A model generated the notes under the pieces. That model saw only the letters and a program-made list of their open reading frames with translations, had not been told where the DNA came from and did no database searches. From the NCBI GenBank assembly GCA_021811745.1, contig JAJZNH010000862.1:1-7248 (forward strand): 7,248 nt of DNA, given 5' to 3'. The DNA is from Acidobacteriota bacterium (GTDB lineage Bacteria > Acidobacteriota > Terriglobia > Terriglobales > Acidobacteriaceae). The translations under genes were made by a program, and so were the position numbers. The first letter of the stretch is position 1. The number at the start of each line of letters is the position of its first letter. Shown here piece after piece: positions 1 through 6,165 of the stretch.

Positions 1-197
1 GGGAAGCCGGCGCCGCCGCGCCCGCGCAGGTTGGAGGCCTTCATCTCGTTGATGATCCAGTCGGGCCCCTGTTCGAGGCACTTCTTTGCCGACTGGTAGC
101 CGCCCAGTTCGATGTAGCGGTCGATGTCGGCCGCGCCCATGCCAAAGCGGCGCGAAACAATCTTCACTTCGTCGGGATGGGAGACCAGCCTAGGCAT
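1..197 (-). CDS. nuoF: NADH-quinone oxidoreductase subunit F, N-terminal part (cut by window edge)
   Basis: This is the start of the 51-kDa complex I subunit, which binds NADH, FMN and a 4Fe-4S cluster at the tip of the cytoplasmic arm. Only 65 codons are in the window. The last visible residues, NLRGRGGAGFP (about 56-66), are the start of the glycine-rich nucleotide-binding region that is nearly invariant in NuoF. The region before it (GMGAADIDRYIELGGYQSAKK) fits the family's N-terminal stretch. The ATG at 197 is chosen because a purine-rich AAGGGAAGG lies just upstream with suitable spacing. It overlaps the nuoE stop codon by 8 bases (190-197), so the two are probably translationally coupled. 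NuoE and NuoF are physical partners in the NADH-oxidising module. The FMN site and cluster ligands lie outside the window. The family call is secure. Confidence 0.95.
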   Translation of the reverse strand, partial: MPRLVSHPDEVKIVSRRFGMGAADIDRYIELGGYQSAKKCLEQGPDWIINEMKASNLRGRGGAGF

Positions 198-726
198 GAT
201 TGACCTTCCCTTCCGCTTTCGCTTGTCCGCGATAGCCGTCAAGGATGCCAGGAACCAGTTCGGGCTTCAGTTCGTCGTGAAAGTCGTAGTTGACCTGAAT
301 CGCCGGCGCCCACGAGCAGGCTCCGATGCACTCGACTTCTTCAAGGGAAAAGAGTCCATCTGCCGTGATGCCTTTGTGACCGATCCCCAGTTCCTCCTGG
401 AAACGCTCGAAAAGATCGTAGGCGCCGCGCAACATGCAGGCAATGTTGGTGCAGACCTGGATGTTGTAGCGGCCGGCGGGCTTGAAGCGCAGCAGGGAGT
501 AGTAACTGGCGACGTTGCGCACATCCAGCTCGGTGATGCCGATGCGGCGCGCCACCTCGGCGATTACCGCGTCCGAGAGATAACCAACCTCGTCCTGCGC
601 ATAGAGCAGCATGGGAACCAGGGCAGAGCGGCGGACCGGGTACTTTTCCACCAGGGCGTCAAAGCGCGCCGCCAGTTGCGGCGAAAAAAGAGATAAAGCT
701 TCCGTATTGGATTCCTTGGGGCTCAT
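190..726 (-). CDS. nuoE: NADH-quinone oxidoreductase subunit E (24-kDa, 2Fe-2S)
   Basis: This is the thioredoxin-like [2Fe-2S] subunit of complex I, holding cluster N1a next to NuoF in the NADH dehydrogenase module. The 178-residue protein has a helical N-terminal half (about 12-80, including the family-like YPVRRSALVPMLLYAQDEVGYLS). A ferredoxin-like domain follows, with four ligand cysteines at C92, C97, C133 and C137, in the expected C-x4-C and C-x3-C pattern (CTNIAC and CIGAC). Length is normal for the family and no key residue is missing. The ATG at 726 overlaps the stop of the upstream small unknown gene as ATGA (4 bases), and GGGAG lies 8 bases before it. Its own stop overlaps the nuoF start. 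The identification is certain at family level. Confidence 0.96.
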   Translation of the reverse strand: MSPKESNTEALSLFSPQLAARFDALVEKYPVRRSALVPMLLYAQDEVGYLSDAVIAEVARRIGITELDVRNVASYYSLLRFKPAGRYNIQVCTNIACMLRGAYDLFERFQEELGIGHKGITADGLFSLEEVECIGACSWAPAIQVNYDFHDELKPELVPGILDGYRGQAKAEGKVNHA

Positions 727-1049
727 AGATTCGGCTCCCGCATCAATTCCCGCGCCCAGGCTTCGGCGGCCAGATCCATCTCCTGCTCACCGACCGGGCC
801 GCGCAATCTTCCGGCTTCCGTTAGTTCCAGCATTCCTGCGCTTCCATCCTCGCGCTTCCAGCTTACGGTTGCGCCGTTGCGTTTGAGGTCGAGCCACTGT
901 TCCCCGTGACGCGCCAGAATCCGTTCTTCACCCAGTTCAATCGTCACCTGCCGGTTACCGTTCAGGCCGTGAGCCGCTGTATAGCTGCGCAGCAGGGAAG
1001 CGAGCGAAACCCACAACTCTGCGTGAACGGATGAGGCAAGCTCACTCAA
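723..1049 (-). CDS. Uncharacterised ~108-aa protein inside the complex I operon
   Basis: I do not recognise a named family. The protein is soluble, with no membrane segment, signal peptide or cysteine. It begins with a predicted helix (SELASSVHAELWVSLASLLRS), continues with short alternating stretches that look like beta strands (RQVTIELGEERILARHG, LDLKRNGATVSWKREDG), and ends in an acidic helix (MDLAAEAWARELM). No metal or cofactor motif is visible. I prefer the TTG at 1049, which overlaps the upstream stop by 8 bases (TTGAGTGA) and has a run of five G a few bases upstream. A second TTG in the same frame at 1073 would give 116 residues and a 32-base overlap. The 3' end overlaps nuoE as ATGA. 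Its position between nuoD and nuoE suggests a role linked to complex I assembly, stability or an accessory subunit. That role is inference from context only. Confidence 0.75.
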   Translation of the reverse strand: MSELASSVHAELWVSLASLLRSYTAAHGLNGNRQVTIELGEERILARHGEQWLDLKRNGATVSWKREDGSAGMLELTEAGRLRGPVGEQEMDLAAEAWARELMREPNL

Positions 1050-1521
1050 ACCGCCCCCGGACTGCTGCCGCAACTATCGTTTCGGCAACCTTCGACGGCC
1101 CCATTCCGGCCTCAGCTTCGATGATAGAGCCCTCCTCAAAAGCCCTTACGCCCCAATCGCCGTTGATCAAGAAGAAACCAAGCTTTTGCACTTTGACGAA
1201 TCCGCGCGTATCAGCTTCTGCGCGCAGTTCCGCCGCGATTTTCGAACCCTCCATGTCCAGGGCCGCTTTGCAGCTTCGGATTTGGCCATCACTGAGCTCA
1301 ATAACCACACCCTCAGGCCAGCCATGCACAAAGTAGAGCTCCGGCTCGCCCTGCCCTTTCAGCGCCAGATTGGCGCCTTCCAATTCCTGCGCGATCTGCG
1401 TGCGTACGCGATGAAAGAACGACTCGAAGTCAACCTCCCGCTCCCGAAGCGCTTCGGCCTGCAACTGAACCCTGCTCCTGCTCGCCTTGGCTTCGGCCGC
1501 CAACTTCGCGTAATCTGGCAC
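1042..1521 (-). CDS. Uncharacterised 159-aa protein inside the complex I operon
   Basis: This soluble protein of unknown family follows nuoD after 14 bases. It starts with GTG at 1521, preceded by a good GGAGG about 6 bases upstream, which makes both gene and start convincing. Residues 1-50 are charged and strongly helical (AKLAAEAKASRSRVQLQAEALREREVDFESFF), possibly a coiled coil. The rest looks alpha/beta, with strand-like stretches PELYFVHGWPEGVVIEL and KLGFFLINGDWGVRAFEEG and a terminal helix near SKVAETIVAAAV. There is one cysteine (in RSCKAALD), too few to hold an iron-sulphur cluster alone. It does not resemble any NuoB, NuoG or NuoI sequence I know. Co-transcription with nuoD and nuoE suggests an accessory or assembly protein of complex I. 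The alternative, a passenger gene, is less likely given the tight packing. Confidence 0.85.
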   Translation of the reverse strand: MPDYAKLAAEAKASRSRVQLQAEALREREVDFESFFHRVRTQIAQELEGANLALKGQGEPELYFVHGWPEGVVIELSDGQIRSCKAALDMEGSKIAAELRAEADTRGFVKVQKLGFFLINGDWGVRAFEEGSIIEAEAGMGPSKVAETIVAAAVRGRFE

Positions 1522-1535
1522 GTATTCCTCCGGGT

Positions 1536-2756
1536 CTACCTGTCGATTTCCCCGAGCACAATGTCAATGGAGCCAATCACTGCTACCAGATCGGCAATCA
1601 GTCGGCCTTTGGCCATGGTCTCAACCGCCTGTAGCGTGGCAAATGACGGATAACGCATGTGCACACGGTACGGCTTGGCGGTGCCGTCGGACACCACGTA
1701 ATAGCCTATTTGTCCGTGCCCGCATTCGATGCCCTGGTAAACTTCGCCGGCCGGAACGCTAAAGCCTTCCGTCACAATCTTGAAGTGATGGATCAGCGCC
1801 TCCATCTGCGTTTTCATCTTCTCGCGGTCGGGAAGCACGATCTTGGGAGCGTCGGCCTTGACCGGACCCTCGGGCATTCCGTCCAATGCCTGCTGGATGA
1901 TCTTCACGCTCTCGCGCATCTCGATGAGCCGGACCAGATAGCGTGCCCAGCAATCCCCATCCGTAGAGACTGGCACCTGGAACTGAAACTTCTCGTAGCT
2001 GGAGTAGGGCATGTCCCGGCGCAGGTCGAAATCCACGCCCGAGGCGCGCAATGGAGGACCGGTTACACCCAGCGCAATCGCATCGGCTGCTGAGAGATAG
2101 CCCACGCCCTTCAAGCGGTTCATGAAGATCGGATTGCCCGTGAGCAGGTTGGAGTATTCGTCGATCTTCGCGGGAAATGTGAGAATGAAGTTCTGCACGC
2201 GGTCCAGGAAGTCCAGAGGCGGCTCCATGGAGAGGCCGCCGATGCGGAAGTAACTGGTCATCATGCGCTGGCCGGCTACGTCCTCAAAAAGCCTTAGAAT
2301 TTCTTCGCGCTCCCGGAAGGTGTACAGAAAGACGGTGAGCGCCCCGATGTCCATCGCGTGTGTGCCCAGCCAGATGAGGTGGGAGTTCAGGCGGCTCAAT
2401 TCGGTGAGCAGAACGCGAATCCATTGTGCCCGCTCGGGAATCTCCAGCCCCAAAAGCTTTTCCACCGCCAGGCAGTAACACAGGTTGTTGGAGAGGGGAT
2501 CGAGATAGTTGATCCGGTCGGTCAGCGGTACCACCTGCTGATAGAACTTGGCCTCGCAGGTCTTCTCGATGCCGGTGTGCAGATATCCGATCTGTGGCAG
2601 AACACGGACGATGATTTCGCCGTCGATCTCAACTAACAGCCGCAGTACACCGTGGGTCGCCGGATGCTGCGGGCCCATGTTTAAGATCATGTGCCGGGCT
2701 GACGTGCTTTCCGAGGCCGGCAGCTCGAGGACAGGCCCTCCCGCGCGATCGCTCAT
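1536..2756 (-). CDS. nuoD: NADH-quinone oxidoreductase subunit D (49-kDa)
   Basis: This is the 49-kDa subunit of complex I, related to NiFe-hydrogenase large subunits. It forms the quinone-reduction chamber together with NuoB. The 406-residue product has the family signature GPQHPATHGVLRL at about 28-40 and RINYLDPLSNN at 81-91. H35 and Y84 match in motif and spacing the His/Tyr pair known in this family to bind the quinone headgroup. The IGYLHTGIEK stretch and the C-terminal ending in IGSIDIVLGEIDR are also typical. I choose the ATG at 2756, which overlaps the nuoC stop as TGATG and has GGAGGG about 9 bases upstream. An in-frame start at 2807 would lie inside nuoC and add 17 unlikely residues. 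Its partner NuoB is not encoded in this window. Confidence 0.97.
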   Translation of the reverse strand: MSDRAGGPVLELPASESTSARHMILNMGPQHPATHGVLRLLVEIDGEIIVRVLPQIGYLHTGIEKTCEAKFYQQVVPLTDRINYLDPLSNNLCYCLAVEKLLGLEIPERAQWIRVLLTELSRLNSHLIWLGTHAMDIGALTVFLYTFREREEILRLFEDVAGQRMMTSYFRIGGLSMEPPLDFLDRVQNFILTFPAKIDEYSNLLTGNPIFMNRLKGVGYLSAADAIALGVTGPPLRASGVDFDLRRDMPYSSYEKFQFQVPVSTDGDCWARYLVRLIEMRESVKIIQQALDGMPEGPVKADAPKIVLPDREKMKTQMEALIHHFKIVTEGFSVPAGEVYQGIECGHGQIGYYVVSDGTAKPYRVHMRYPSFATLQAVETMAKGRLIADLVAVIGSIDIVLGEIDR

Positions 2757-3262
2757 CAGCGGTATCCCTCCACCGGATAATCCTTGCGCAAGGGATGACC
2801 ATCCCAATCATCGGGCAGCATGATCCGGCGCAGATTGGGATGCCCTTCAAAACGAATGCCGAACAGGTCGAAGACCTCGCGCTCGTAAAAATCGGCCCCC
2901 ATCCAGACGGAGGTGATCGACTCAACGCACGGTTCGTCCTCCGCGAGCATGACGCAAAGCCGGATCCGTTCCTTGCGGGCGTGGGACAGAAGGTGATAGC
3001 TCAGCTGGAAACGGGGTGCGGAAGGAAACCAGTCGACTGCGGTCATGTCTTCAAAAAAGTTGTACCCGGCGGCTTGCAGTGCTTTGCAAGCCGCGCGAAC
3101 CTCTTCCGGCACTACGAGGAAAGTGAGCTCGCCCCGATCCATTTTCGCGCCTGTGACCGCCTGCGGGTTCCAGGCGAGAAGAGCCTTGGCGGCCGGATGT
3201 TCGCGAAGTTCCTCGCTCACCCAAACCGGCACGGCTGAAGATTGGCTGATCGTATCGCTCAT
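2756..3262 (-). CDS. nuoC: NADH-quinone oxidoreductase subunit C (30-kDa)
   Basis: This peripheral-arm subunit of complex I packs against NuoD and NuoB and carries no cofactor. The 168-residue protein contains the 30-kDa subunit signature at about 127-149 (EREVFDLFGIRFEGHPNLRR), followed by LPDDWDGHPLRKDYP, which closes the family domain. It is a stand-alone NuoC, not the NuoCD fusion of enterobacteria. The ATG at 3262 is preferred because it sits one base after the nuoA stop (TAG-G-ATG). The open frame runs on upstream to 3370, but that extension lies inside nuoA in another frame and has no family resemblance. The stop overlaps the nuoD start by one base. In most nuo operons nuoB would precede this gene, and here it does not. 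Confidence 0.96.
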   Translation of the reverse strand: MSDTISQSSAVPVWVSEELREHPAAKALLAWNPQAVTGAKMDRGELTFLVVPEEVRAACKALQAAGYNFFEDMTAVDWFPSAPRFQLSYHLLSHARKERIRLCVMLAEDEPCVESITSVWMGADFYEREVFDLFGIRFEGHPNLRRIMLPDDWDGHPLRKDYPVEGYR

Positions 3263-3263
3263 C

Positions 3264-3671
3264 CTATAGGTCCGCCTTGTCCTGGCTCCAGTTGAGTATG
3301 CCCTTGCGCACAATGTAGTAGAGGCCAACGGCCACGAAGCCAAGGTAGACAAGCATCTCCCAGAAGCCAAAGAGGCGCGAACCGGTGATCTCTGGCAGCT
3401 TTCGATAAATGACGGCCCAAGGCATCATGAACACCGCCTCCACATCGAAGAGAATGAAGAGAACAGCGACAAGATAAAAACGCACGCTGAAGCGGCCCCG
3501 AGCGTCCCCCACCGCCTGAATGCCGCACTCGTAGGCATCCAGTTTCACAGCCGTGTTACGGTGCCGGCCCACAAACCACGATGCGACCACCATTCCCAGC
3601 CCGAGAACAAAGGCCGCGAGAATCTGCATCAACAGCGGAAGATACTGCCAGTGATAAGGAATCATCGCCAC
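3264..3671 (-). CDS. nuoA: NADH-quinone oxidoreductase subunit A (membrane)
   Basis: This small membrane subunit of complex I sits at the junction of the membrane and peripheral arms near the quinone tunnel. The 135-residue protein has three hydrophobic segments at about 11-34, 62-88 and 101-122. The family motif YECG is at 47-50, in the loop known to shape the quinone-site region. The conserved RFYLVAVLFILFDVEAVF stretch follows, with its acidic residues in the second membrane helix, then the PWA motif. The start given is GTG at 3671; an ATG two codons later at 3665 is equally possible, and neither has a strong ribosome binding site. It is the first gene of the operon in this window. The 258 bases upstream probably contain the operon promoter. 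Confidence 0.95.
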   Translation of the reverse strand: MAMIPYHWQYLPLLMQILAAFVLGLGMVVASWFVGRHRNTAVKLDAYECGIQAVGDARGRFSVRFYLVAVLFILFDVEAVFMMPWAVIYRKLPEITGSRLFGFWEMLVYLGFVAVGLYYIVRKGILNWSQDKADL

Positions 3672-3929
3672 TTTAGCCCAAAAGAACTGTATAAATGCGC
3701 ACCCGCTTTACGGCGGAGAACATCGTCTCCAAACCAACAGGTCCTCGCTTGAGATTAGGAGTTCAGCCTCATCCCGTCAAGGCGTGCTCGATGCTGCCGT
3801 CCCTGCCGCCTGCGACACGAAGATGGCAATGTCATTTCACAACTTGGCCTGTGTTCAGGAGAGGGGGACCAATCTTCCCCCTCCTGAGTAGGAATAGCCT
3901 GATAGGCCCTCGATGACGTGTGCGCTACG
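3672..3929. other. Intergenic region upstream of nuoA
   Basis: This stretch probably carries the nuo operon promoter on the minus strand. A TTTATACAG run close upstream of nuoA (about 3683-3695 region) could be a -10 element, but I find no convincing -35 at the right distance, so I do not call a promoter. The clear structures are an imperfect hairpin at 3856-3886 and a palindrome at 3914-3932, listed separately. No ORF here looks like a real protein. Confidence 0.5.
3856..3886. repeat. Imperfect hairpin (inverted repeat) upstream of nuoA
   Basis: The arms CAGGA-GA-GGGGG (3856-3867) and CCCCCTCCTG (3877-3886) pair over 10 base pairs with a two-base bulge and a 9-base loop. The stem is GC-rich and should be stable as RNA. 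Neither strand has a T-run after it, so it does not meet the usual picture of an intrinsic terminator. It could be a transcript-end structure for a neighbour, a 5' leader element of the nuo transcript, or a protein-binding site. The pairing is directly visible; the role is unknown. Confidence 0.6.
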
Positions 3930-3932
3930 TCA
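3914..3932. repeat. Short palindrome TGACGT-N7-ACGTCA
   Basis: Perfect 6-base inverted arms, TGACGT at 3914-3919 and ACGTCA at 3927-3932, are separated by 7 bases. The spacing resembles an operator for a dimeric regulator, but I cannot assign one. The right arm includes the stop codon of the doubtful minus-strand ORF at 3930-4148, so it could also be a weak hairpin after that ORF. Chance occurrence is possible. Confidence 0.35.
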
Positions 3933-4148
3933 CAGTAGTTCCCATTTCGGATCGAGATAGTCCCTGTGTACTGATGTGGGACACGGTACGCTCGTCATCT
4001 GAAAAAAGGCGTTCCAGAGCCGAAAGAACAGCATGAGGATATACACGATGACAGCGACCATGACGACCGGCTTCACCAGCGGATTGACCCCGAGTGATTC
4101 CGTCGCCGCCGCACCCACCGCCCGCGCCGTATCCTCCCGCCGCCGCAT
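3930..4148 (-). CDS. Doubtful 72-aa ORF with one hydrophobic segment
   Basis: This short minus-strand ORF has a strongly hydrophobic stretch at about 26-50 (LVKPVVMVAVIVYILMLFFR), long enough for one membrane helix, followed by a polar tail. Codons in that stretch mostly end in C or G, as expected of a real gene in GC-rich DNA. Against it, the ribosome binding site is poor (a G-rich run lies too close to the ATG), no family is recognised, and its first half is antisense to the plus-strand gene at 4048-4368. It would lie upstream of nuoA in the same direction with a gap of 258 bases. I list it as a possibility only; the opposite-strand gene has the better support. Confidence 0.25.
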   Translation of the reverse strand: MRRREDTARAVGAAATESLGVNPLVKPVVMVAVIVYILMLFFRLWNAFFQMTSVPCPTSVHRDYLDPKWELL

Positions 4149-4368
4149 CTCCCCCCAGGCAGGCCACGCTCTGGAAACTCTGGGCCACGCAATCGAATAT
4201 CTGATTGACGAGTTTATCTACGCGGGCGGTTCGTTTTCCGTGCGCGATCCACGCCTGGAGGCCGTGCAGCTGCTGATGGCCGCCAACCGCGCGATCTACT
4301 TTGCTTGTCCTGAGGTTCCCACCCTAAGGCAGCGTTGCCGCTCGCTGTTGCGCCTGCGTACGGTGTAA
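4048..4368 (+). CDS. Small uncharacterised protein, 106 aa
   Basis: This is the only probable plus-strand gene in the window. I do not recognise a named family. The N-terminal third is low-complexity (Thr, Ser, Ala rich). From about residue 38 the sequence turns into a credible helical domain: ALETLGHAIEYLIDEF, then LEAVQLLMAANRAIYFACPE, then a basic end. It has no signal peptide or membrane segment, and two cysteines with no metal pattern. I choose the ATG at 4048 because an AGGA lies 8 bases upstream; an in-frame ATG at 4033 has no such site. A GCCATT/AATGGC inverted repeat starts directly after the stop codon. It lies between coxC and nuoA but in the opposite direction, so it is transcribed separately. 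Its function is unknown. Confidence 0.55.
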   Translation: MTATMTTGFTSGLTPSDSVAAAPTARAVSSRRRISPQAGHALETLGHAIEYLIDEFIYAGGSFSVRDPRLEAVQLLMAANRAIYFACPEVPTLRQRCRSLLRLRTV

Positions 4369-4391
4369 GCCATTCACGTCAAGCCAATGGC
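4369..4391 (+). terminator. Weak hairpin just after the small plus-strand gene
   Basis: The inverted repeat GCCATT (4369-4374) and AATGGC (4386-4391), with an 11-base loop, starts on the base after the TAA of the gene at 4048-4368. The position suits a transcript end. The stem is only 6 pairs and no T-run follows, so an intrinsic terminator is uncertain. Confidence 0.2.
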
Positions 4392-4504
4392 AAGGCCCTG
4401 GCGCGCCCCTCTACCATTCCGGCGTTGGGTATCTTCACGGAATCAAACACAGGAGCATCTGAGGGAGGCGCTCGGAGTCTCGCGTAGTGAACAGGCGCAG
4501 CGCC

Positions 4505-5269
4505 CTACTGGCCGAACAGCAGGACCGCAAACAGCACCAGCCAGGCAAAGCTCATGGCGTGCCAGAACCATGCGGTGGAATCGACGGCAATCTGACGATA
4601 GTCGACGCGTTTGAACCAACCAAGAGCCAGCAGGCAGAAAAGCAGCGCCAGCACGCCGAGGAGAAGGTGGGCGGCGTGCAGGCCGGTGATGACGTAGAAG
4701 AAATAACTGGCCGGTGTCGCCCAGCGGTCGAAGGCAAAGCCCTGAGCCGTGAGTTGCCTCCAGGCCATGAATTGCCCGAGAAGAAACAGGATGCCCAGCA
4801 CCAGGGTGGCGGCCAGCCAGGGCATTGTGCGGCGCAAGGCGGGTCGTCCCATGCCCAGCCACTCCTCGATCACGTCGATCTCCTGAAAGATATGCCGGCG
4901 GGCCTTCTCCATGGTCAATGTGCTCAGAAGCAATACCGCGGTATTGACGAACAGGATGGGGGGCAGCAGCACCGGATGCCAGTCCCCGATCTCCCGCATG
5001 GTGCTCGGATCCATGTATGTGCTGGTCTGACGGGCGTAAAAAAGCATCACCAGCGTCACAAAGAACATCATGTCGCCGGCGAGGGCGCAAAAGACGAAAG
5101 CGCGGACTTTATGGAGCAACTCTCGCGGCCCGTGATGCGGATTCTTCCAGTTGTCATCCCCGCCGCCTCCGCTGCCGCCGGTCGGTCGCCGGTCAACAGG
5201 CGGCTTGCCGCCGGTCCCCGGCGACTTTCGCTCCGTTTCCGATGGGATGGGCGTAAAGATCGAAGGCAT
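4505..5269 (-). CDS. coxC: Haem-copper oxidase (cytochrome c oxidase) subunit III
   Basis: This is an accessory membrane subunit of a terminal oxidase of the aa3 type, which stabilises the catalytic subunit I. The 254-residue protein has five membrane helices at about 55-78, 101-121, 150-171, 188-214 and 233-252. It carries subunit III features: GQFMAWRQL at 165-173, TGLHAAHLLLGV at 195-206 and a final helix beginning STAWFWHAMSFAWLVLF. Five helices match the short bacterial form, which lacks the first two helices of mitochondrial subunit III. The first 46 residues are an unusual Gly/Pro-rich, probably disordered, cytoplasmic extension (GGSGGGGDD at 31-39). The ATG at 5269 has GAGG about 7 bases upstream. 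No subunit I or II gene is visible beside it, so it is either a detached gene or the end of a cluster interrupted upstream. Quinol-oxidase subunit III (CyoC) is the main alternative. Confidence 0.88.
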   Translation of the reverse strand: MPSIFTPIPSETERKSPGTGGKPPVDRRPTGGSGGGGDDNWKNPHHGPRELLHKVRAFVFCALAGDMMFFVTLVMLFYARQTSTYMDPSTMREIGDWHPVLLPPILFVNTAVLLLSTLTMEKARRHIFQEIDVIEEWLGMGRPALRRTMPWLAATLVLGILFLLGQFMAWRQLTAQGFAFDRWATPASYFFYVITGLHAAHLLLGVLALLFCLLALGWFKRVDYRQIAVDSTAWFWHAMSFAWLVLFAVLLFGQ

Positions 5270-5571
5270 GGCCCGCCTCTAAGAATGAGCGTACTCCCAC
5301 TTTGGTTTGGACGCATCCAGAAACCGCTGGGTGGGCCCAAAAATCGCCGAGAATGCCCTCATCACCCTCTCGGAGGGCCGGGGATAGAAGGGCGCAAGAT
5401 GCGGATGCAAAATATCCAAAATAGAAAGAGGGGCCCTCTATCTCGGTCAAGGCTTTGGAACAAGCGCCCGACCACGGAATCCATCCAGCATGAGAGGGTC
5501 GCCGGCCGCGAAAGCACAACAAACCTCCTGGGCTCTTACCCTTGCCGGAATACACGCCATGTGGTGTCGCT
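5270..5571. other. Intergenic gap between pdxT and coxC
   Basis: This stretch of about 300 bases holds no credible gene: the short ORFs that cross it lack ribosome binding sites and family features. On the minus strand it contains a probable terminator for the pdxT operon (5418-5439) and must contain any promoter for coxC, but I find no clear -35/-10 pair. A second small inverted repeat, CCCTC-TCG-GAGGG near 5370-5382, has no T-run. I see no tRNA. Confidence 0.5.
5418..5439 (-). terminator. Probable weak intrinsic terminator after pdxT
   Basis: Read on the minus strand, AGAGG-GCC-CCTCT (5439-5427) forms a 5-pair, GC-rich stem with a 3-base loop, directly followed by TTCTATTTT (5426-5418). 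It lies about 130 bases after the pdxT stop and upstream of coxC, in the right orientation to end the vapBC-pdxT transcript. The short stem and interrupted T-run make it only moderately likely. Confidence 0.4.
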
Positions 5572-6165
5572 CTATTTCGAATGCGCGCTAGCCGCGATGC
5601 CGACGAAGAGTCGGTGCACGCGCCGGTCGCCGGAAAGCTCGGGATGGAAGGTGGCGGCCATCAAGCTGCCCTGGCGAACCAGGGCCGGAAAACCGTCGCG
5701 CCGGGCCAGAACCTCGACCCCAGGGCCGACTTCGGCGATGCGCGGTGCGCGGATGAAGACCATCTCCAGCGGGCCTCCGGGGAGGGTGGTTTCAGCGCTG
5801 AGAATCGTGGAGTCGATCTGGCGCCCATAGGCGTTGCGTTCGACCACGGCGTCGAGGAGTCCCAGGCTGCGCTGTGCCGGATTGCGCACCTCGCGGGCTA
5901 GCAGGATGGCGCCGGCGCAGGTGCCGAAGACGGGATGGTACCCGCAGAACGTGCGCAGTGCCTCGAAAAAGTGACGCCTTTCCAAAAACTTGAGGATGGT
6001 GGTGGATTCGCCGCCAGGAAACACGAGGGCGTCCACGCCGCCAAGCTCCTCTGGCTTGCGGATCTCGCACGGCTTCGCGCCGGCCTCTTCAAGTGCCGCG
6101 GCATGCGCTGCGTAGTCGCCCTGGATGGCCAGGACGCCGATGCGGGGGATCAGAGCTTTCTTCAA
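5572..6165 (-). CDS. pdxT: Pyridoxal 5'-phosphate synthase glutaminase subunit
   Basis: PdxT hydrolyses glutamine and passes the ammonia to PdxS, which makes pyridoxal 5'-phosphate (vitamin B6) from ribose 5-phosphate and glyceraldehyde 3-phosphate. The 197-residue protein is of normal length and has the family landmarks: GVLAIQGDYAAH (10-21), PGGEST (50-55), nucleophile C83 in GTCAG (81-85), ERNAYGRQ (109-116), FIRAP (137-141), and the other two triad residues H174 and E176 in ATFHPEL. All catalytic residues are present. The start is TTG at 6165, overlapping the vapC stop as TTGA; AAGGGA lies just upstream and no ATG or GTG start exists before the first core motif. Neighbouring pdxS, the usual partner gene, is not in the window. 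The call is secure; the odd point is its place behind a toxin gene. Confidence 0.96.
   Translation of the reverse strand: MKKALIPRIGVLAIQGDYAAHAAALEEAGAKPCEIRKPEELGGVDALVFPGGESTTILKFLERRHFFEALRTFCGYHPVFGTCAGAILLAREVRNPAQRSLGLLDAVVERNAYGRQIDSTILSAETTLPGGPLEMVFIRAPRIAEVGPGVEVLARRDGFPALVRQGSLMAATFHPELSGDRRVHRLFVGIAASAHSK

Noticed and set aside
124..696. Plus-strand open frame of 190 codons
   Set aside because: It is antisense to nuoE and nuoF, which have all expected motifs.
2795..3238. Plus-strand open frame of 147 codons
   Set aside because: It is fully antisense to nuoC, has no recognisable domain and no convincing start signal.
3695..3916. Plus-strand 73-codon ORF in the nuoA upstream region
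   Set aside because: It has no ribosome binding site, its composition looks random, and it runs through the hairpin at 3856-3886.
5193..5555. Minus-strand open frame of 120 codons across the pdxT-coxC gap
   Set aside because: It overlaps the start of coxC in another frame, lacks a ribosome binding site and has no family-like or regular secondary-structure pattern.
4487..5830. Long plus-strand open frame of 447 codons
   Set aside because: It is antisense to coxC and the end of pdxT, both secure genes. Its translation is rich in Gln, Gly, Arg and His with no family pattern and no ribosome binding site, as expected of a chance open frame opposite GC-rich genes.
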